A DNA stretch of 64,000 nucleotides from Mauremys mutica (lineage: Eukaryota > Chordata > Testudines > Geoemydidae). The stretch covers positions 28,352,282-28,416,281 of the forward strand of contig NC_059089.1 in assembly GCF_020497125.1 (NCBI RefSeq), written 5' to 3'. A program made the translations under genes and the position numbers. Under the pieces are notes generated by a model. The model made no database searches and had not been told where the DNA came from. It saw only the letters and a list, made by a program, of their open reading frames with translations. The first letter of the stretch is position 1, and every line of letters starts with the position of its first letter. Positions 13,095 to 23,835 of the stretch are shown piece by piece.

Positions 13095-13742
13095 CAGGGG
13101 CTCTCACAACACATTTTTTGGTGGCCTCAGAGTGCAGCCACTAACTCTTGCTGGTGGCTGCTCTGACAAATTTTCCTAAAATACTTTAGGAAGAACAAAT
13201 AAAGGTGTGTGTTTACACATCCAGATCATTGTATTGCTTTATGTAGGGTTTTTTTGCAGACTCAATAATAAAAATAATTTACAGTTTGTATTTCAGCGCC
13301 CTTGGTTCCTGCTGCCCACCCAGCCCCACCCCATTGCCAGGCTCCCTTCCATGGCCTCGCACTCCAGGCTCACCCCACTCCTTGCCTCTTGACCATGGAG
13401 CCCAGTAAGGCTGGCCCTGCTGAAGCCCAGAGCCAGAGTCCAGCTGGAGACGGGATGGGGTGGGCTGAAGCCTGGAGCCCTGCCACCCTGGGGGGCTGAA
13501 ACCCAGAGCCCTGCAGCTGAAGCTGGGAGGGGTGGGGTGGAGGGCTGGAGTCCCATGGCTGAACCAGGGGGGAGCAGGGCAGAAGCCTGTCCCTGGAGCC
13601 CCTGGGCGCTGTAGGGCGGGGTCGCCGCTCTGCCACCTCCCCCATCTCTGCACAAGAGGCTGTAGTGGCCGTTGGAAAAAACCCTGGCGGCTGCATGTGG
13701 CCACAGTAGCAGCATTTGAGAAACACCCTGTGTGAGAACAGC
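13095..13742. mobile_element. Non-autonomous hAT (Charlie-like) relic
   Basis: The left end reads 'CAGGGGCTCTCAC' and the right end carries 'TTTGAGAAACACCCTG' (to 13730), a degenerate inverted copy of the type found at hAT ends. Inside are 'GGTGGCTGCTCTGAC', an A/T-rich stretch with 'AATAATAAAAATAAT', and a GC-rich body with repeated 'GGCTGAAGCC' and 'GGAGCCCTG' motifs. No transposase frame is present. Weakly matching 8-mers (CCCTAGCC at 13087-13094 and CCCTACCT at 13743-13750) may be an eroded target duplication, so the right end could be 13730 or 13742. The open frames through this block are artefacts of its GC content. Confidence 0.65.
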
Positions 13743-16700
13743 CCTACCTGTCTGTCCCACACAGCACAGCCAGCCAGGAACACGCTGAACAGGCTGCATC
13801 CAGCCTTTACAAATGGGTCTCAGGTTGGCATTTGTGCATGGTTGAAATAGGCTCCCGTTTGAACTGGATTCTCCCCACTTTCTAAATCTCCGTCCCCTTT
13901 TTCAGACTTGCTCTTGGACTCTTGTGCCAGCTGCACAGAGTTTGAGGGGATGATACACATTTCTCATGCCGCTACAGTTCTGGTTAAATGGTGTAAAAAA
14001 TCTAAGCTACTCTATGCAAGTTCTCAGGTCGGGGGTACTAAAGTATTAATTCATACTGCTCTGGTATCAAAATCATTAGCAAAATGCAAAGTTGTGGCTC
14101 AGCCCAATGTAATCTCAATATTCCATTGCCCTGTCAGTGGAGTGTTTTACCAGAGGGTAGCATAAGCATCTTTTAAACTAAGCATTCATTCAAGGTGGAA
14201 ATAAACTGAACTGAAAATGACTGAGGAGTGAGCAATGAGCAGTCCCCATAGGCCGGATCACAGTAGGAGAAAACACTTAAAGTTTCTTTAGTGCTTGCAG
14301 GTTCAAAAGTCATGGCTGGATTCAATTAGCCTGGGAGAGTCTCTGTGATAAACAATTCCTGTGGTCTTGAAGCAAAGGGGCTAGCTGCATGCAGCCGCTC
14401 TAACTGCTTGGGCTTGCCCTTGTCCCTTTGCGTTGGGAGGAACTGTCTGTGAGTGAAGGCTCGCCACCGTGTGTACGTGAACTCTGCCGAGGGAAGGAAA
14501 ATACAAATAGATGTTCTTTCTGGTTAATGCATTTTTGGTTAGAAAATTCCCCAGAGCATCAGTTTAAAATAGACATGATGTTAGTGCAATTCCTTATTTT
14601 CTTTTATAAAGAACTGGAACATGTGGGTCTGTGTGTGTATCTGTGTGGCTGTGTGTGCATCCTTGTGGATAATGTGCACGTGGGGGTGAGGATGGGTGTT
14701 GCTGAAGTACCTGGCCTACCCACAGCCAGCGCAGAACCAGACAGGTGAACGGCTGCCACATTGTGTGTGGTGCCCTCCCTTGGGCACACCATCATCTGGA
14801 ATCCTACTTCCGAGGATGCTGCCATAGTCCGTCACCATGGTTCAGTTCTGTAATATCCACCCAAGTCCAAGGGAGGAGGAAGGACCCAGGCTATGTGTGT
14901 GAAATGGCGGCGCATTCTCAGCTCCCTGAGCACCCCCATGTTTCGCTGTTTCTCCCACTGACGAAGCACATTGTCTCAGTACTCCTGAGAAAGGTGCAGA
15001 AGCCCCAGGGTAGCTGGATCATTTTGTAGGGCTTTCAGTTTGTCAATCAGACCCTCTTTTGGTGAGAAAAATGCCTTTTCATGCTACACCTTTTGCATGT
15101 AGATAGTGACTATAAAAGGTGGAATTTCAAAGCCTGAGGACACCTTGAGTCATATTTAAGAGGATTCCTCTTCTTAAATGATGTGGGGCCAGCAGCTCGC
15201 CTACCTGATAGCTTCCCTGTGTGTTACTCCATGCCTCAGGATTGGTCTCAGAGCTGCTGCTTTCCAGGCCTTTAGCCTTTGTGTTCTCACTTTATTTTCA
15301 CATGGGTCAGCTATCCCACTAGCATTTCTTCATCCAGCAAGTTCTAAAAGAAATTCCCCCATTCAGCACCCCCGCAAGCAATCATTTCTTGTGATGAACA
15401 CGTTTTGCTGGCATTAATTCACCTTTGCAGCTTTGTATTTTTAAATGCTCTAAATGAAGTCTTAATAGTGAAGTCCAACAAACGACTCCTATTACACATC
15501 TAGCGATCTAGTTGGATTTCTAGACACATTTTATAGCCAACTGTTTTGCATGTAGAGTCATAAGTCGTGAAGGTTGTTGAAATATCTCATCTTCAGGATC
15601 TCAGTTATCCTTCTGCATGCTTATCTAACGCTGAAAATTTATGCTAACATGCTTAGGGATAGGTTGCAGAGTATCTGTACAGTGATTATAGAATACCAGA
15701 TGCTTCCAATATATACAACTCTTTTATTTATAGCAAAACTTATTAACACTGATAAGCTTCCTTTTGCAGCACATAAAGGAAATACTAACATCTCCCCAGA
15801 ATGTGTCCAGCTCAATGGAGCCCACTCAAACAAATGTGGGTGAAAGATATGAAGCTTTGAGAAATGTTTTCTATGCAACAAAACAAACTGTGTAGGAGAG
15901 TTCAGTGAACCTTCTTAGATCATGTATCGTATTGTACCTTTAGCATATGGAGAGTTATTTTTATCATGAGAGTTTCCATAGCAGGCACTGATTTAACTCT
16001 TTACGGTGAAGTTCACTTTAATGCACGTCTCTGTGAGTGCTCAAACCCCACTTAACACAGAGATGAAGGCCCTGCAGAAATCTTGCATTTTGAGGGAGAG
16101 CAGATGTGGCGATCTGCAGGCACAAATACCCAGGCCCCATCTACTTCAGCTTATGGAATCTTTTCATAAATACATCTCAGTCCCTGCACCAGCAGTGTCT
16201 AGTGACCAATCAGAATCTAGAATTTCCAAATGCCATTTTTTGACGTTGCTGCAGTTAACAAAGCAGGGGCTACACGTACATGTGAGGAAGTGCATGAGGA
16301 AGCACCAATTTGTCATTGAAATGTTGACTCTTCAGATAATTGTGACTGTGCCATGCGCTGGTCGGGAGCAGCAAAAGAAGGTTGGGCAGCTTCTTTCAAA
16401 ATGTTTGTGCAGCAGACTTTGTCCTTCTCCTTCCACCTTCTGTGGCACCCTCAGTGACAAGCCTGCATGTGCCATGTTTGCCAAAGCTAATGCTCCCCTG
16501 CATGTGGATTTGCCAATGTGACACACACCTTGTCATACTTATTGCTTAGATATGTTTCTGTAATGAAGCAGTCTCTAGAACAACAGCACTTGGATGGATT
16601 GCTAACAATTATACACGCTCAGGAGGAACTGTTATAATAACACACAGTCATTTACAATGGAAACATCACACGTCTGACGTCAGTGGTTAATTGATTATTA

Positions 16701-18473
16701 AACCAACAAACCCTGAAACAAATCAACCTTGAAAAATAAACAGTAAATGTAAATCAATACACTTAAAAACAGAACAAGAACCCTGCCCCAGGCACAGATT
16801 TTGACTGTCCAAAAGGAGACGAGTCAGAGACTCCATGAGATCTGCTAGCGACTTTGCTATCACTGTTGAGTTTACATGGAAGGTAGTGATGAGCAGCGGT
16901 AGAAAACCAATAGATTATAGTAATTTTTCCATCAGCGTGCCCATATTTCTTCTTTTAGCTCTTAATTTTTTAGAGGAAATGAGCAACATGTAAATATATC
17001 TATATTGAGCAGGCACCTAAAGTGTCCTGCATTTTCAAATTAATACAATATTTTTTCACTTCTGTCCTAAACTGTTGTGTAATTCTGCAATGCCCTTCTA
17101 AAGAGCTGCTATGTTTCACCCCAGAGATGGCTGCATTTCAGGGGTGATCCCCACATATATTCTAGTGTCTTTAATTATCTTTCATCTCAAAGAATCCCAA
17201 ACTGCCTTATAAACAGTGAATATTGTGTATTATTATTTCATTGATTTATTACTGTGCCCATGATCTGTTGCAGCCATATCAATCAACACATCTGCCAGAG
17301 AGAGCATCACTCCTACATATATCGGTGTCTAGCACAGTAACCCAGATGCACTCCTTGGGCATTGGGATCTCAGACTAGCTTAGACAGGCTAAGTTGTTAC
17401 AAAGGACTGCTAGATTTGCTGTTTCTCATACTCTTGATGATCACGAAGGGTCCCTAACAAATAATTACCTCTAAAAATAATATTTACAATTAAGAATTCT
17501 GTGTTGGCATTAGAAATCTAACCATTTTGATTCATTCTCTCTCATTGCTTTCCATAAAGCACTGGCACGGGGGTTATCTAAAGGAAAACTGCAGCTCAAT
17601 GTTGACCTCTTTAAATATTTGTCTTGCACTTCTCCTTTTAGAATGTGTCGCCTTCCTTAGCGATCCCAGATAACACTGAACTGCCGTGGTTGGTGACACT
17701 GGATCTTTGTCGGTGTGAGAACCAGATAACCCTACAGAGCAAACACAATGGTAGTTCAGTAAAAGCAAAGAGCCTTTATTCAGAGCAGTTCCAAGCAGCA
17801 TGTCTTGCATGGAACCATTTAGGAACTTTTCTGTGGAAACAAACTTGCACACATTGTATAGTTCAGCCCAATTCCTAAAGTGCTGGAGGGGTTCAGCCGT
17901 AGTCATGGAGAAAAGAACACCTGTTCTTCCCCTGCTAGTCAATGCTGGGATAGACATCAGCAACAGATAACCTGCCATACTCAATGGCTGTCTTGTGCCA
18001 TTTGTGTCCAGTATATTAAGGGAAGGAAGGACCTCTTCTGTGCCACAATCCATCACCCCTTGGTGGGCTTGAGCAGCCAGGCATTCCTTACAGGAGCCTT
18101 TTCCCATAGATCTACTTTATGAAGCAAGAGAACATGCACACAAAGATGTTGGCCCTGATTCTGCTCTCAATGAAACATGCACAATCCCAGAGCAGAATTC
18201 ACTCACAGCTTCTGCTTCCTCTTGGAAAAAAATGTGCATTTCAAGATGGGCCTCTCTGCAGCTCAGCTTCTGAGCCGCAGTGAAGTCAGAATTCCAGGCT
18301 GTTGCTATGGCAGTGACTGTGATGTCATAGATGCAGAATAATGACTTCACTACAACAGCAGGTGGGTTGGAAGGGGAAGAACTCTGGGCTGGAAGAGTTA
18401 CAGCAACAAGCAGTGTATGAAAAATTGTTCAATGTAGGACTTGGTTTCTGTGTACAGAAGGCAAAGGCCTTTC
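13743..18473. other. Unique-looking non-coding DNA
   Basis: About 4.7 kb without a recognised exon. 'CATCTCAAAG...CTGCCTTATAAACA' at about 17187-17215 resembles part of an ancient LINE- or SINE-type dispersed repeat. 'GGCCCTGATTCTGCTCTCA' at about 18150 is one arm of the palindromic family. The 171- and 177-residue open frames in this region show no recognisable domain. Confidence 0.4.
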
Positions 18474-18580
18474 AGCTGTAGGCACTGACCTGTAACTCAG
18501 GATACCTGGATTCTAGTCCCACCTCTGCCACAGAAGCCCAGTGTGACCTTGGGCAAAGCACATACTCTCTTCCCTCCTCT
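18474..18580 (+). repeat. MIR/CORE-SINE fragment
   Basis: The order 'CTGGATTCTAGTCCCACC', 'TCTGCCACAG', 'GTGTGACCTTGGGCAAAGCA' matches the centre of MIR on the plus strand. Both the tRNA-like head and the 3' end are absent or unrecognisable. Confidence 0.65.
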
Positions 18581-18920
18581 CCTGGACCAGTGGCAGCCAC
18601 TCCTAAAGAGTCAAATTGTGCTCCATGCCATATGCAGCTCTTCCCTGCAGGGTAACGCCTCATCTCTAGGATGCAGCTGAGCTCAGTTCATGGGGAGAAC
18701 AGAGGCTGGGTCTTGGATGGTGCAACTCAGTGTTTGAGCAGTGCCACAGGAATGGCCTCATTTGCACTGGCCTGGAAGGGGCTGATAATCACTGAAGGAA
18801 ATGAGATCTGCAGTTGTAGCCAGCAAAAATTGGCCACAAATCAACAGAAGCATGAAATCATAAATCAGGTTTATTCTGGCATTATCTGGCCTGTCTTCAT
18901 AGCACTGGTTCTGGTTACAG

Positions 18921-19249
18921 CAGCAGTTCTCAACCAGGAGTCCAAGGCCCCCTGGGGGGCCGCATGCAGATTTCAAGGGGTCTGCCATGCAGGGCTGGCA
19001 TTAGACTCACTGGGACCCAGGACAGAAAGCGAAGCCCTGCCATCAGGGCTGAAGCCAAAGCCTGAGCAATTGAGCTTCATGGGGCCCCCTGTGGTGTGGG
19101 GTCCAGGACAGTTGCCCCGCTTGCTACTTCCTAATGCCAGCCCTGGCTTTTATATGCAGAAAACCAGTTGTTGTGGCACAGGAGGACTGTGGTATTTTGA
19201 TAGCATGTTGGTGGGGGGGGGGTTCCAGAAAGAAGGGTTGAAACCCCCA
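18921..19249. mobile_element. Non-autonomous hAT (Charlie-like) element
   Basis: The left end 'CAGCAGTTCTCAACC' and the right end 'GGTTGAAACCCCCA' form degenerate terminal inverted repeats of the 'TTCTCAACC' type typical of Charlie-like hAT elements. Flanking 8-mers GGTTACAG (18913-18920) and GATTACAG (19250-19257) match at seven of eight positions, fitting the 8-bp hAT target duplication. The body has 'GGGGGCCGCATGCAG', 'GCCAGCCCTGG' and a G run at about 19211-19222. There is no transposase; the 199-residue frame crossing it (18671-19270) is spurious. Confidence 0.75.
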
Positions 19250-19257
19250 GATTACAG

Positions 19258-20167
19258 GATCCATTTGTGAGCCTACATTTAGTTTTTCTCAGTGTGATTT
19301 TAAGAGAATTCCTCCTTCTGCTAAACACTAAGTAATATTGATCTGTGCCGTGCTCGGAAGGGCAAGGAAGCTGAGCATGCCAGAGAGGAGGAACTGCTGC
19401 CTTATTACAGGCACTAGCTCTGTGTGAACCCAGCAGCCATGAGGTGGCAGAGTGGGTTTAAACTCAGCCTTTTTGGAATCACCACTGACTAATGTTTGAA
19501 ACCTCAGTGTTCACTTTTACCTGATGTTCAGTTTATCTCGGCTTCAGTTGCTTTTTTAAACCTGACATTCTTTGCTGTTTGCAGCTTTACATACTTCCCT
19601 TGGCAACCCAAACTGTAACCCACTTTGGCTGTTTCAAATATTTTCCCCTTAACTTCCATCTCCACAGGTGAAAGATGAATTTGGCCGTTTAAAGCACAGT
19701 CAGCAATATCTTACACTAGAGATTCCCTGAGCTGATGACAAGGACATTGATTTTAAGGGACCATGGAGCAAATCCATTCCCAGTGTAACTGCTAGTGACT
19801 TACTGGAGCATACTCGGGCTGAACTTGGCTCATTGCGTTTTTTCCTAAAAGCTCTAGCAGCTGCATTGATGGTGCAAAGGACAGCACAGATCTCTGTTTC
19901 CACCAGTATAGTTTGTTTCAGGAAGACTGAGCCAACAATGTAATGTAAACTCTTACCAGGCCTCAATATCCCACTTACAAAAAGAGCTGATTAGGGAAAA
20001 GCATAACACTGGTGCTTTATGCTCTCCCCATCCAGCTTTCACACACTCACAATCACAGTGAAAATAAAGACTGAACTGTGAGATATTTATTCAGATTCAA
20101 AGTTTAAAATAAAACAACAATCTTATAACTAAGCAAACAAATTCAGATCAATGTTCTTTGTGGCATA
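19258..20167. other. Unique-looking non-coding DNA
   Basis: No gene or repeat is recognised between the hAT relic and the tandem MITE pair. Confidence 0.45.
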
Positions 20168-20257
20168 AGGACTGATTCTGTACTTCTTCCTCACACTAAA
20201 CTTTCATTGACTTCAGGCTGCAGAACTCCAAAGGGAACTTTGTCTAAAATCAGGCCC
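20168..20257. repeat. Short palindromic MITE, first of a pair
   Basis: It begins 'GGACTGATTCTG', has 'CATTGACTTCA' in the centre and ends 'AAATCAGGCCC'. This is the layout of the dispersed palindromic family seen at 33.6, 46.7 and 62.0 kb. The arms are diverged. Confidence 0.55.
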
Positions 20258-20287
20258 AAAACACAAGCAATGGAAAAAAAAATCACT

Positions 20288-20377
20288 GGGCTTAATTCTG
20301 TGATCTTCAATCAAGCAAGATTTTCACTGACTTCAGTGCAAGTGGTATTCAGTTAAGACCCACACAGAATTCAGCCC
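20288..20377. repeat. Short palindromic MITE, second of a pair
   Basis: Terminal inverted repeats GGGCTTAATTCTG and CAGAATTCAGCCC match at 12 of 13 positions. The centre holds 'TCACTGACTTCAGTG', itself nearly palindromic. It lies 30 bp after the preceding copy. Confidence 0.65.
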
Positions 20378-21184
20378 ACTTTCAGGAATCTGACTTGTAA
20401 TGTACAGATAAGAGTCTAAAATGAAGTTACTGTATGTTGTGGGTTGTGCAAGCCCGGTATTTAAGATGACTTGGAGTGTCAGTGTTGAGTTGTGGTGAGT
20501 CCTTAAATCATATGTATGTGTGATACAAGGACTGATACCTGGGGGCTTGCTTGATATGCTGCTCTGCTCACTTAGTTCATTTCACATCTGCCTCCGGAGC
20601 AACCTCAGGAGAAGTTTACTTTGATTATTTTTCCTCACAACAGCCAACACAGTTTAAATAAAACAGGCTATGCATAATTAAAGGTGTCATTGCTTTCTCA
20701 CTCAAAATAGTAGAAGGGCAGTGGACATAATTTCCTACTTAGCACTTAAAGGCTGCTCTTATTAACTATTACTATGATTAGTATTTACTAAACTCATTTT
20801 AATACTGGCATGCTGTCTGCAAGCCCTGAAGCCATTCTGTCCAACGTAACACACGCAGTACAGCAGGGTATGCACCAGGTCTGCAGCGAGGGTGTAGCCT
20901 GCATACAGCAATGCATGGGGTGCAATAGGGTATGCACAGTGCCTGAAGAGGCTGTATAGACATACAGGAGGAGGTTCCTCTGACCCCTCGGACCGTTCTA
21001 GGAGAGACATGCAGGGAAGCTAAGCTCTCGTTGTATGCAACTCATCTCGCTGCCCAATGTGTGCAGCCTCCCGCATCGTTCCCCATCCAGGCTTTCCCAG
21101 GTTGGGCCATTCGCCTGCTTGAAACTCTTTAAACGCAAGAGTAAAGGAAAGCACCTGGAGTGATTTCCTCCTTTCAAGAGAGCG
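20378..21184. other. Unique-looking non-coding DNA
   Basis: Nothing recognised. At about 20865-20945 there are loose repeats of 'GGTATGCAC', 'GTGTAGCCTGCATAC' and 'CAATAGGGTATGCAC', too irregular to call as a tandem array. Confidence 0.4.
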
Positions 21185-21301
21185 CCTTGGACCCAGTGCA
21201 TTGTGGGCAGTGTGCTGTCATCACGCCCCAACACGATCGCGTTGGAACCATGCTCGTGTGGTAGACAGCTCTGGTTCCTGGACAATGCACTGGTTCCAAG
21301 G
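21185..21301. repeat. 117-bp inverted repeat, possible MITE
   Basis: The arms at 21185-21205 and 21281-21301 are reverse complements at about 19 of 21 positions (left arm 'CCTTGGACCCAGTGCATTG'), with a 75-nt spacer. No target duplication is obvious, so the true ends may lie outside. It could be a small DNA transposon or the core of a larger palindromic repeat. Confidence 0.6.
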
Positions 21302-23603
21302 TAGGAGGTGCCCACATCCAGAGCTAGCCCTGTATCTCCTTCCAGAGTGGGAGAGGTTGTTAGCACTGCCCCCAACCCTGGCTTGCATGCTGCACAGGTC
21401 TGGTGTGTGCTTGTTTCATTAGCATAACAGAATCTGCACCTCCTGAGAACTGGAGGCATGAATAAAGAGATCACGCCCTGCTACTGACCGTACTTTTGCC
21501 ATTTAAAGAGCGAAATCATGAAGAATCCTATGTCAGGGCTTGTGCTGATTACAGAGCGAAACAGCAGATACAGTCTGATGTCAGGCAGCCACACCCCCGT
21601 CACAGACTCCAGGCCCTGGCAGCAGCAGATGTTTGCACTGTAACCCTGAGATTACTCAGTGTCAGGCCCCAAATGATCAACTCATCCACGGTCAATTTAG
21701 AAAGTTAAAAGATTTGACAACGACAGGGTTCGTCGTCCTCACTATTCATAGGAATTAGCACCAAACTGCCAATGAATCAGTGGACTGCTAGGTCTTGTCT
21801 GAACCTAGCCGGACTAAACAGGCATTGAGCTGAGACACTGATTGTATCCCTCCTGTGGTCTCACCACTCGGATCTCATCCTCCTATCACCTTGCTCCGCC
21901 TTTCCAACTTTTGCATCCTACATAATGCTAGACTGGGAGCAGTCTGGCCGGCCAGGGCCTGTCTGCAGGACTCCACACAACAGAGGCTAATAATTAATAA
22001 TAATTGCCCCTGGTGTATGGTCACTTGTACACATGCTCATCTGGTGAAGTAGTTCAGCTGTCACAGGGAAATAGATACCCATACTGGCAGCATGTGCCCC
22101 GATGGGTGGAGCTACATCTTACCGTCAAATCTTTAAAAAACCCACCTTGCTAATAACAAACCAGCAGGTAATACCCCTGGTTCGCCAGACTCAGCCGGCT
22201 GTACCAGATTCCAGGCCAGGTCAGAACATTTCTCTCAAAACATGAAGGAGAAGAAATTCACAGAAATGCTCGCCAGTCCCCCTCCAGTTCTACCCTCCAT
22301 ATCCCTGCCCACTCGTCCCCAGAAGAGTCACATTGTCTTGTCACCTGTGTACGTGCAGATGGCATCTGCTGGCGGATGGGTGCAGCAGATATGGCAGTTC
22401 TGTCCCATCCCTCGCCCTTCTTTCATAGCGGGCTCTGACCTGATGTCTTCTCCTTTTGACAGTTGCTGGGTGGCCCCTGTGTGAACTGACGGGGGTGGGT
22501 CTCAGTTGATGCTATCTGGCCACCTTTGGGGCAGACTCAGCAGAGGCTGTTTTGGCTGTGGAAACCGAACTTCCCTGTTAGCAGTATCGCTGGCCTCCAA
22601 GGCCGAGCTGGGGCACTCAGACAGGGAGGGGACGATGCAGAGAAGAGCCTCTGCTGTATCTGTTCTGATGGCTTTCAGGCCCTCACCTTTCTCAAAGGCT
22701 AAATTCATTCGAGACATTCTTATGTGGGCACCTGGGGCTGGCTCTGCAATTGCTCTGGAGTAGTGTGGCACTATTCATTGGGAGGCTTTTCAGTCTGGCA
22801 CGGTGTGAAAACAGAACAGGAACCAGAGCGAACAGGAGTCTTGGGTCCTTTGAGTAGCTGTGAAATGAGGCAGTATGAAATGGTGAACAAATGAGAGGGT
22901 AGTCATTTAGCATCACGTTTCTAACTTTGTCCAACCCAAATTAAAAGGAAAGCAGCAAACCTTGGCTGCCACTAAGTCACAACCTCGGCTCATTCCACGG
23001 GCTGTTAAATATCTGACAAACCTCTGGTTAACTTTAGCAAGGGCCAGTGACAAGGGGCTTATTGCCATTGTAAATTGTAGGTAACAGTTTAATAGTTGTA
23101 ATACCTGGAATGTTCGTATTAATCATGTGTCTGGGGTGTTGCAGAGCAGGAAAAGCATCTGGATCTGCAGTGGCTGAAGTAGAAAGTTGTTTTTCTGTTT
23201 ACCGTATGCCCCTTTGCCTGTCAGAATGCTGTCCGAGTGTATGCGTGTGCACGTTGTATATGTGTCATTAGTGGGTGAGTGTGCAGTCTGGGTGTGAAAG
23301 CTACTTGTTAAGGTTACATCGAGCTGTTCACCAGAGATTCAAAATGGTAAAGAAAAATGAAAGAATGAGCAGAAGCTGGCTTGTTCTTGCTGGGAAAGCT
23401 CCGACTCAGCTTGGGAGGTTCCAGAATCTCATTGCTACTGAGATGGGGCTGGCTTCCAAAATGGAACTCAGGCCAGGCCAGCTGTGTCTAACTGCTGCAG
23501 CCTAACATGTGTCTAGCCGATGTGTGTGTAACTTACCCCTGCTCGCAGTCTGAGTGCGCCAGGTCAGACTCCCACTTGGGGTGTGAGTAGATCTAGGAGT
23601 GAC
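21302..23603. other. Unique-looking non-coding DNA
   Basis: No exon or named repeat is recognised in about 2.3 kb. Composition is mixed, with a few TG-rich runs near 23.2 kb. Confidence 0.4.
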
Positions 23604-23835
23604 TAAGGGTATGTCTGGCCCATGCCGGCTGACTTGGGCCCACTGGGCTCAGGCTGTGGGGCTGTTTAACTGTGGTGTGACCATTCAGGCTCTGGCTCTA
23701 GGACCCTGCAAGGTGGGAGCATCCCAGAACATCAACCCCGCTGTTCAACAGCTCCACAGCCCGAGCCCTGGGAGTCTGTCAGCCGGCATGGCCAGCTGCG
23801 GGTGTCGCACTGCAGTGTGGTGAGGGAATGTGGAC
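23604..23835. mobile_element. Palindromic non-autonomous DNA element
   Basis: The left end 'TAAGGGTATGTCT' and inner blocks 'GGCCCATGCCGGCTGACTTG' and 'TGGGGCTGTTTAACTG' recur inverted toward the right as 'AACAGCTCCACAGCCCGAG', 'GTCAGCCGGCATGGCCAGC' and 'GCACTGCAGTGTGG'. This mirror layout is typical of a fold-back MITE widespread in turtle DNA. There is no coding capacity. The right terminus is eroded, so the end is approximate. Confidence 0.65.

Noticed and set aside
13279..13799. Overlapping 137- to 168-residue frames rich in G, P and A
   Set aside because: They lie within the GC-rich body of a hAT relic on both strands and in several frames, a composition effect.
16006..16521. 171-residue open frame on the plus strand
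   Set aside because: No family resemblance, and composition like translated non-coding DNA.
17574..18107. 177-residue open frame on the minus strand
   Set aside because: No domain or signal, amino-acid order looks random, and opposite-strand frames of similar quality overlap it.
18671..19270. 199-residue open frame on the plus strand
   Set aside because: It crosses the 18921-19249 hAT element from end to end and has no domain; the frame comes from repeat composition.
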